Positions 34,371-39,523 of a stretch of DNA of 39,523 nt are shown one piece after another (within the stretch, counting starts at the first letter, position 1; every line of letters begins with the position of its first letter). The notes beneath the pieces were generated by a model. That model saw only the letters and a program-made list of their open reading frames with translations. It did not search any database and was not told the origin of the DNA. This DNA is from Hoskinsella mucinilytica (GTDB lineage Bacteria > Bacillota_I > Bacilli_A > Erysipelotrichales > Erysipelotrichaceae). The stretch lies in NCBI RefSeq assembly GCF_045223415.1, contig NZ_JBEQZJ010000036.1, positions 1 through 39,523 on the forward strand. Reading direction: 5' to 3'. The translations under genes were made by a program, and so were the position numbers.

Positions 34371-34700
34371 ATGAAAAAAGAACTACCTGTATGTCCTGTA
34401 GAAACAACCTTAAGTCTGATTAGTAATCGCTGGAAAGTTCTCATCATCCGAGATCTAATGGATGGCACCAAACGTTTTGGCGAATTAAAAAAATCAATCG
34501 GAACTATTTCACAAAAAGTTTTAACATCAAATCTACGTTCTATGGAAGAAGATGGACTATTGCTACGTAAGGTCTATCCAGAAGTACCCCCAAGAGTAGA
34601 ATATACCTTAACAAAAACCGGATATAGTTTAAAAACTATTTTGGATGCTATGCTTTTATGGGGCGACGATTATCAGAAGCAACAAAAAAGCTCTCATTAG
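34371..34700 (+). CDS. HxlR-family winged-helix transcriptional regulator
   Basis: A 109-residue HxlR-type regulator: SNRWKVLIIRDLMDGTKRFGELKK (winged-helix start, in part), ISQKVLTSNLRSMEEDGLL (recognition helix) and a wing VPPRVEYTLT. The only cysteine is Cys8 in PVCPVE, the position used as a thiol switch by YodB/HypR-like sensors of quinones, aldehydes or disulfide stress. The ATG at 34371 is 7 nt after AGGAGG. It is divergent from the FMN/ferredoxin-macrodomain-SirTM operon, which it probably controls. Its stop overlaps the convergent EAL gene by 4 nt. Confidence 0.93.
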   Translation: MKKELPVCPVETTLSLISNRWKVLIIRDLMDGTKRFGELKKSIGTISQKVLTSNLRSMEEDGLLLRKVYPEVPPRVEYTLTKTGYSLKTILDAMLLWGDDYQKQQKSSH

Positions 34701-34707
34701 AGCTTTT
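34686..34707. terminator. Bidirectional terminator inside both convergent stop regions
   Basis: AAAAGCTCT / AGAGCTTTT 9-bp stem with a CATT loop. It spans the last codons of both the HxlR gene and the EAL-domain gene, so one 22-nt element encodes both C-termini and terminates both transcripts. Confidence 0.88.
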
Positions 34708-36946
34708 CATTGATTTTCTGCTGTTCGTCTAAGATTCTATCAAATTCTGCTTTCGGTACTGGTTTTGAAAAATAGAATCCCTGCACGATATCACAGCCGA
34801 TCTCCTCTAAAAATGCTAACTGTTCTTTGGTTTCTACACCTTCCGCAACTGTACGCATATGCAATTCCTTACTTAACTCTACCACTTTTTGAATGATTGC
34901 CTTTTGTTTCTCATGATCCTCATGGTGATATTTGATAAATACACGATCAAGTTTTAACTCATCAAAGTGTAATGTCTGTAATAAATTCAAAGAAGAATAT
35001 CCACTTCCGAAATCATCCATAGATACTTGAAACCCTTTATTGTGTAAGGCATTCAGTGTTTCCATAAGTACCTCCATGTTTTTCAAGGCAACACTTTCCG
35101 TAACTTCAAGTACGATCGATGCCGCAGAAACTTTATGGCGTTTTAAAATATAATCTAATTCATCTAGATAATTGGAGCGATAAAATAATAGTCTTGATTG
35201 ATTCACGTTAATTTGTTTGACAGGATATCCTTTTTCCATCCATTCATCCATAAAGGTACAAGCTTTGTCTAAAATATACATATCTAGTTCTGTGATAAAG
35301 CCGTTTTCTTCAAATAATGGCACAAACTCATCCGGATATATGATGTTCCCATCCATATTCCAACGAACCAAAGCCTCAACACCCGTAATCTGTTTACACT
35401 TCAAATCATATTTCGGCTGTAGATATACTTCGAATTCTTCTTCCTTCAAGGCTTTTTCCATTCTCGCTTCTATCTGTGTATAATGTTGTATTTTTTCATA
35501 AAGTTGATCATCATAAATACAATACCATGAAATTCCTTCTTGTTTACATTTTTTTAACGCCATCATTGATCGACTTATGATCATTTCAATAGGATACATT
35601 GCATCTTGTGCATTCATAATTTTAATTCCACAATCACAATGAATATAGAAATGTTGAAGAGGATGAATGTGATATGTTCGTATCTCTAAGAACAGTTGTT
35701 CTAATCTCTCTAAAATAACTTCACGATCCTGCTCATGCAAAAACATACCGAAGCAATCTGCGCTATCACGATAATATAATTCATCATCATTTAAGTGATG
35801 CGTCATACATTGAGCAATGTGTTTTAAAAATTTATCTCCACTACGATAGCCAAATAATTCATTGACCATTTTAAAATTTGTGATATCAAATACCACCATC
35901 GTATAGTCCGTAGACTGTAATAGGATACGTTCCCCTTCCATCATAAATTTCGTTTTTGTATAAATTCCTGTTAAATCATCAAAATAAGCCAATTGTTCCA
36001 ATGATTTTCTACCCTTTTCAATAATCGTAAAAATATATCGTAACAACGCAGTTAATAAAATAATAATGACAAGTATCGCACAAATCGCCATCTTAGATAC
36101 AAATTGGATATCTTTTGTTAAAAGTGAATTTGGAATCGCACTGACAACTACCCAATCATTGATTTCCAAAGGTGTAAAGAATGCACGATATTCTACTCCA
36201 CCTTGTGTATAAAGAAAGGAACCGTTTTTTCCTTCTAATAACTCTTGTTGAACCGTTTTTTTGCTCACCGCATCTTTGAAATCCAATAAGAAAATAGAAG
36301 TATAATCTGAATTAGGATCTCGTTCACTTCTTATGACAAGATCGCCATTGCTTTTTATAATAGTTGCGAATCCATTTCCAAGTGAAGGTAAATCAACGAT
36401 AGAACGATATACATTAGAAGCATTTACTGCACATAATGCACCAATAAGCTCTTCATGTTGATATATTGGAACCGCATAAACATTAATATATCCATCACCA
36501 AATGAATCCTTGAGTGTTTCAGAAACAACTCCCTTTCCTGTCAACACCTGTTTTACATAATGCATCTTGCTTAGATCTGCATCTTCGATCAAACTACCAT
36601 CAATATCTACCAAACTTGCGATACCGTTTAATTCAATAAATCCCATTCGCATGAATCTGTTATTCTCATTCTCATTTCTCAGCATTTCCATCAATTCATC
36701 TTTGTCTATATAATCCTCTGCGCCGATAATGGTTGCCATACCCTGCAACGTTTCTAAATCCCCTTCGACCTGTCTTACAATTGAGGTCTTATATTGCAAT
36801 GTCATCTGCGTTAAGAATTCATCCGTTTTCTCTGTTTGATGTTTATTGATTCCATTCAAAATATATAAACATGAAATGACCAAAACGGTCATCACAAAAC
36901 CGACGATGATGATGGAAGTTCTGATTTGCTTATCCCTTCGTTTCAT
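34697..36946 (-). CDS. Membrane Cache-GGDEF-EAL protein, probable c-di-GMP phosphodiesterase
   Basis: A 749-residue receptor enzyme. A membrane helix (about 10-32), an extracytoplasmic Cache-like sensor (about 35-275, with SKMHYVKQVLTGKG and FFTPLEINDWVVVSAIP) and a second helix (about 285-308) precede a GGDEF domain (about 325-470), whose signature is replaced by DSADCFG at 394-400 and is therefore unlikely to make c-di-GMP. The EAL domain (about 495-740) is intact: Glu524 in EALVRW, NVNQSR, LEVTES, Asp644-Asp645 in DDFGSG, KLDRVF, Glu702 in EGVET and QGFYFSKP. It should hydrolyse c-di-GMP in response to an external small molecule. The start follows GGAGG. Monocistronic. Confidence 0.93.
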   Translation of the reverse strand: MKRRDKQIRTSIIIVGFVMTVLVISCLYILNGINKHQTEKTDEFLTQMTLQYKTSIVRQVEGDLETLQGMATIIGAEDYIDKDELMEMLRNENENNRFMRMGFIELNGIASLVDIDGSLIEDADLSKMHYVKQVLTGKGVVSETLKDSFGDGYINVYAVPIYQHEELIGALCAVNASNVYRSIVDLPSLGNGFATIIKSNGDLVIRSERDPNSDYTSIFLLDFKDAVSKKTVQQELLEGKNGSFLYTQGGVEYRAFFTPLEINDWVVVSAIPNSLLTKDIQFVSKMAICAILVIIILLTALLRYIFTIIEKGRKSLEQLAYFDDLTGIYTKTKFMMEGERILLQSTDYTMVVFDITNFKMVNELFGYRSGDKFLKHIAQCMTHHLNDDELYYRDSADCFGMFLHEQDREVILERLEQLFLEIRTYHIHPLQHFYIHCDCGIKIMNAQDAMYPIEMIISRSMMALKKCKQEGISWYCIYDDQLYEKIQHYTQIEARMEKALKEEEFEVYLQPKYDLKCKQITGVEALVRWNMDGNIIYPDEFVPLFEENGFITELDMYILDKACTFMDEWMEKGYPVKQINVNQSRLLFYRSNYLDELDYILKRHKVSAASIVLEVTESVALKNMEVLMETLNALHNKGFQVSMDDFGSGYSSLNLLQTLHFDELKLDRVFIKYHHEDHEKQKAIIQKVVELSKELHMRTVAEGVETKEQLAFLEEIGCDIVQGFYFSKPVPKAEFDRILDEQQKINEKL

Positions 36947-37440
36947 TAAAATGATCCTCCGACATATAGTATTAGTATATCATTTCTGATTATTCAATTA
37001 TAGTTTTTTGTATAGAATTCATAAATTTCATGATTTTCTTCACTATTTTTCCAAAAATACATTCCTATATCTAAGTTTATAACAAATTTTTTGTTTTTTA
37101 TCATAATAAGCTAGTATTGGTAGTCATAAAAAAAGACCTTAATTGCGATAAGATCTTACTATTGTGTGCCACCCATAAATTAATCCAAAGCATTCATATG
37201 ACGAATTCCATAACAAAATGCCTCAGGCTCTTTATCTACATCATCCTACACTTTTATGGACATCTAATCCAAAAACTATCCATATACCAAAAGTTTTTGG
37301 AGTGTATATCCCAAAACTTTTATATCCAGCATAGTTTTAGGAATTCTCATCATAAGAAAGGACCTTTCAGACAAGGTCCAATCATATCGAAATAATTTTG
37401 TTATGTACACATTCTTAAAAGTGCTTCTATTTCGTCAAAT
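36947..37440. other. 494-bp AT-rich region without a convincing gene
   Basis: Positions 36947-37120 are AT-rich leader or promoter sequence of the EAL gene. From about 37160 to 37440 I see no intact gene. On the minus strand, in-frame pieces such as DVDKEPEAFCYGIRHMNALD interrupted by stops suggest a decayed coding sequence downstream of the antitoxin gene. A plus-strand 92-codon frame at 37117-37395 has no ribosome site and unusual composition, so I leave it out. A GGACCTT/AAGGTCC hairpin (37360-37379) has no clear T-run. Confidence 0.5.
37128..37157 (-). terminator. Minus-strand terminator downstream of the antitoxin region
   Basis: Minus-strand AAGATCTTA / TAAGGTCTT stem (one G-T pair) with a 7-nt loop, followed by seven T. 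It would end a transcript from the antitoxin promoter, supporting a once larger unit. Confidence 0.7.
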
Positions 37441-37629
37441 TTATAAATTATAATCCTTATGAATATCAGCAAATACCTTACTAACAGACTTTGTACGTCC
37501 CTCTTTCATATCCTGATATCCTTTTTCTAATTCCTCGTTTCGTTGTTCCTCTGATAACAGGCTGAACTCCACAAGGCCTTTCATCTTCGATTCAATAATT
37601 GCATATGATTTATTTGTTTTCGTCACCAT
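37441..37629 (-). CDS. Orphan RelB/Phd-like antitoxin
   Basis: A 62-residue protein starting MVTKTNKSYAIIESKM and ending in the pattern EELEKGYQDMKEGRT...VFADIHKDYNL, typical of the C-terminal toxin-binding region of small RelB/Phd-type antitoxins. The ATG at 37629 follows AAGGAG at 8-9 nt; a TTG further upstream is not needed. A good promoter lies ahead. No toxin gene is seen on either side: downstream is a decayed region, upstream a truncated fragment. The classification rests on the C-terminal pattern only, so moderate confidence. Confidence 0.68.
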   Translation of the reverse strand: MVTKTNKSYAIIESKMKGLVEFSLLSEEQRNEELEKGYQDMKEGRTKSVSKVFADIHKDYNL

Positions 37630-37667
37630 AATACTCACTCCTTCCAATCATAGTACTTTCTATTTCT

Positions 37668-37696
37668 ATTATAGTTATTTATAAGTAAAATGGCAA
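37668..37696 (-). promoter_or_regulatory. Promoter of the antitoxin gene
   Basis: Minus-strand TTGCCA (37691-37696), 17-nt spacer, perfect TATAAT (37668-37673). Confidence 0.75.
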
Positions 37697-37786
37697 TGCT
37701 GTTTCATATTTTCAAAACTAGATATGCGTGCTTTTTCTATTTATCACACTATCCTTACATATATGCATTGATTTGACATGAACTAC

Positions 37787-38074
37787 TTAATCTGTAAAAT
37801 CAACCTTTTGATATGTATCGTTTTCTTTTTTCCATAGCGTTAGTTTTATTTTTATATCTGAGGTAGAGGAAACACTATCTTTTACATGAATTACGTCATA
37901 AGTTAATGTCTTATCTGCGCTATCTTTTGTAATAAACTGTTTGCTCTTATCCTGTATCATCGATTTTATGAAATAACGAGTACCATCGCTTTGTATCAAC
38001 CATCCCTTTGGAATTTGTAACACAGTTCCAGCATTTGAATTATCTTGATCACTGTCATTATCATAAAATTTATT
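37787..38074 (-). pseudogene. 5'-truncated lipoprotein-like fragment
   Basis: An open frame of about 95 codons with no plausible start: it opens just after an in-frame TAA at 38075-38077. The first residues, FYDNDSDQDNSNAG, look like the flexible linker that follows a lipoprotein cysteine, then LQIPKGWLIQSDGTRYFIKS and a beta-rich part ending KVDFTD. A GTG at 38023 could start a 78-codon version but has no ribosome site. Most likely the signal peptide and promoter were lost. I do not recognise the family. Confidence 0.5.
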
Positions 38075-38157
38075 TTAAATTTTTACTAAAAAGATTGATT
38101 TGTTTGTGAGATATATGATTCAGTAGTAAAATAGTAATGATAAAATGAGGTGAAAAG

Positions 38158-38604
38158 ATGGAAAAGATAATAAAAGTTGGAATTGGAGTTATGATCATAG
38201 AAAACAATCACATATTGTTAGGACATCGAATCGTGAATGGAAATGACACAGGTGGTATATTTGAACCAGATAGTTGGTGTTTACCTGGGGGAAAACAAGA
38301 ATTTGATGAAACGATATTCGAATGCGCAATAAGAGAAGTGAAAGAAGAGACCAATTTAAATGTTTATAATCTAGAAGTTTTTAGTGCTGTGGATGATATT
38401 CAACCACATAAACATTTTGTGACCATTCAAATGCTTGCGAAAAATTATAGTGGCGATCTTAAAATAATGGAGCCGGATAAGCAAGATGAATGGAAATGGT
38501 TTTCTTTTGATCATTTACCGGAAAGAATATACTCACCATCAAAAAAATTTATTGATGCTTACATTACTAAGCATTTAAAAAATGATGACGATCAATCAGT
38601 TTAA
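38158..38604 (+). CDS. Nudix hydrolase
   Basis: A 148-residue Nudix protein that hydrolyses a nucleoside diphosphate linked to another moiety. The Nudix box GGKQEFDETIFECAIREVKEETNL fits GX5EX7REUXEEXGU except Asn-Leu in place of the final Gly (written here as key residues Gly43, Glu49, Arg57, Glu58, Glu61, Glu62, approximate). The QDEWKWFSFDHLPE region near the end resembles CTP/dNTP-type family members. The ATG follows GAGGTGAAAAG. It overlaps the convergent DUF421 gene by 9 nt. Substrate unknown. Confidence 0.9.
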   Translation: MEKIIKVGIGVMIIENNHILLGHRIVNGNDTGGIFEPDSWCLPGGKQEFDETIFECAIREVKEETNLNVYNLEVFSAVDDIQPHKHFVTIQMLAKNYSGDLKIMEPDKQDEWKWFSFDHLPERIYSPSKKFIDAYITKHLKNDDDQSV

Positions 38605-39288
38605 CCTATTGTATACAGTTAGATCATCATTTTCATCAAGAACAGCAAGTAAGATGTTTTTTATATTTTTTGCATCGATGTCCTGCTTTCTCAATTCTCG
38701 ATATAACCATCTTTCATCTTTCTTCATCTTGTAGAGATTCTTTTGGATCATCACGCCATCTTGAATAACAGACAATACTTGTATTGGATCTTTTGTTTTC
38801 AGATTAAGATCATCATTACGAGTTTTTCTTGCAAACCCTTTTGGTTGAACTGAGATTTTTCCTGTTGGTTCTAGCATAGCAGTGTATACATCATTGATAT
38901 TGAAATATCCATTATATCGTAAATTACTAAGCAATTCGGAAATTGTCATTTTAGATTTACATAGACCTTCGATGTTTATCGTACCCTTTTCAATTAAATA
39001 GATCGGTTCTCCTGTCAAAATCATATTTGCTGATAGATTTTTTTTTGTGATTTTATTCAAAATAAAGCTGACAAAAAGAAATAAAATAATTGCGAATAAT
39101 CCTGTAGGAAATGCTATATTTGAATTAATGCTAATGGTTGCTGCAATAGAGCCTACCGTAATTCCGGATATATAATCATAGAAACTCATTTGTGCAATTT
39201 GTTTTGGACCATTGAAACGTGCCATGATCAACATGACTGTAATCGTAATGATGATACGAATCAATTCTTCAATAAAACTCATAAACAT
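38596..39288 (-). CDS. DUF421 (YetF-like) membrane protein
   Basis: A 230-residue protein with three N-terminal hydrophobic segments (about residues 8-24, 42-56 and 62-78, such as LFAIILFLFVSFIL), then the soluble DUF421 domain (ANMILTGEPIYLIEKGTI, SELLSNLRYNGYFNINDVYTA, in parts) and a C-terminal YetF-like extension (LYRELRKQDIDAKNIKNILL, in part). Function is unknown; Bacillus YetF-family members are often sporulation associated. Either ATG 39288 or ATG 39282 may be used after AAAGGCAG. Confidence 0.88.
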   Translation of the reverse strand: MFMSFIEELIRIIITITVMLIMARFNGPKQIAQMSFYDYISGITVGSIAATISINSNIAFPTGLFAIILFLFVSFILNKITKKNLSANMILTGEPIYLIEKGTINIEGLCKSKMTISELLSNLRYNGYFNINDVYTAMLEPTGKISVQPKGFARKTRNDDLNLKTKDPIQVLSVIQDGVMIQKNLYKMKKDERWLYRELRKQDIDAKNIKNILLAVLDENDDLTVYNRLN

Positions 39289-39371
39289 CTGCCTTTCTTT
39301 ATTTCTTATTACTTAGTTTTGCACATCATTCAATATCTAAACAGAAAAATTGTATAAAAATGAAGAAATAA

Positions 39372-39416
39372 AAAGTGATATCTAGTATTTGATGATTAAC
39401 TAGATATCACTTTTTT
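39372..39416. terminator. Long perfect hairpin terminator
   Basis: AAAGTGATATCTAGT and its exact inverse form a 15-bp stem with a 12-nt loop and T-runs on both strands. It lies upstream of the DUF421 start, so it probably serves a gene beyond the window end. Otherwise 39289-39523 holds no gene that I can see. Confidence 0.85.
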
Positions 39417-39431
39417 AACCTATTTACTCAA

Positions 39432-39466
39432 CACCAATTCTATAGCTCATTCCCTAGAATTGGGTG
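39432..39466. repeat. Inverted repeat CACCAATTCTA / TAGAATTGGGTG
   Basis: An 11-12 nt inverted repeat with one extra G and a 12-nt centre, 16 nt after the hairpin terminator. It has no T-run of terminator type; it could be an operator or the end of a lost element. Confidence 0.4.
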
Positions 39467-39523
39467 ATTTCTATTTTTGTTGTTAAGTAGACACTATTTT
39501 GAATGTTTGTATTCCCTATGCTT

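Noticed and set aside
37128..37180. T-box-like minus-strand GGGTGGCACAC followed by a terminator
   Set aside because: It resembles the T-box core, but the downstream ACCGCG half is missing, the terminator arm is not complementary to it, and no amino-acid gene follows. Chance match to decayed sequence is more likely.
37117..37395. Plus-strand 92-codon open frame
   Set aside because: No ribosome site, spans a minus-strand terminator, and composition is not protein-like; it is probably chance in AT-rich DNA.
38577..38637. Inverted repeat AAAATGAT / ATCATTTT at the Nudix-DUF421 convergence as a terminator
   Set aside because: The arms are over 40 nt apart with a bulge, too open to be called a terminator by eye.
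1..39523. CRISPR arrays, tRNA or rRNA genes, prophage or insertion sequence
   Set aside because: No regularly spaced repeats, no tRNA-like cloverleaf or rRNA blocks, and no transposase, integrase or phage structural genes were seen in either strand.

Overview
This window reads as chromosome of a low-GC Gram-positive bacterium (Bacillota). Reasons are the strong AGGAGG-type ribosome binding sites, the Bacillus-like pyr gene order with a PyrR-type leader, PyrD/PyrK as a two-subunit dihydroorotate dehydrogenase, a DUF815 AAA ATPase, DUF421 and DUF6434 proteins, and HxlR regulation. An anaerobic gut lineage such as Erysipelotrichia is plausible, but that is inference. Nothing here proves a phage or plasmid; the right end (about 37.0-38.1 kb) carries small decayed pieces.

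Layout. (1) 27-6409, minus strand: a branched-chain amino acid operon ilvA-ilvB-ilvN-ilvC-ilvD. It is preceded by a sigma-A type promoter, a 41-codon leader peptide with ten consecutive Leu/Ile/Val codons, and mutually exclusive antiterminator and terminator helices, so it looks like ribosome-mediated attenuation. (2) 6.5-8.9 kb: a DUF815 ATPase facing three small minus-strand genes. (3) 8.87-22.86 kb, minus strand: one roughly 14 kb pyrimidine operon pyrB-pyrC-carA2-carB2-pyrK-pyrD-pyrF-pyrE-carA1-carB1, with promoter, PyrR-binding loop and attenuator in front and a terminator behind. It holds two complete carbamoyl phosphate synthetases. The copy in the usual operon position (carA2) has lost the glutaminase nucleophile (Cys to Gly) and the catalytic His (His to Glu), while carA1 at the 3' end keeps both.

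(4) 22.9-29.7 kb: housekeeping and surface genes. These are a DEDDh exonuclease, an RlmI-like rRNA methyltransferase / GNAT / metallophosphoesterase operon, a PfkB kinase, a membrane-anchored SpaA-like protein, a double peptidoglycan-binding-domain protein and an unrecognised membrane protein. (5) 29.65-34.70 kb: a stress module. A UvrA2-like ATPase sits behind a promoter with the 19-bp spacer typical of MerR-type control. Next to it is an operon of FMN/2[4Fe-4S] protein, zinc macrodomain and SirTM-class ADP-ribosylating sirtuin, divergent from an HxlR regulator. (6) 34.7-39.5 kb: a Cache-GGDEF-EAL c-di-GMP phosphodiesterase with a degenerate GGDEF, an orphan RelB-like antitoxin, a 5'-truncated lipoprotein-like fragment, a Nudix hydrolase, a DUF421 membrane protein and terminal hairpins.

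Most notable are the dead-glutaminase CPSase embedded beside an intact one, the ilv leader-peptide attenuator, and the redox-linked SirTM/macrodomain operon next to a MerR-type UvrA2-like gene. All calls come from reading the sequence; no database search or folding program was run.
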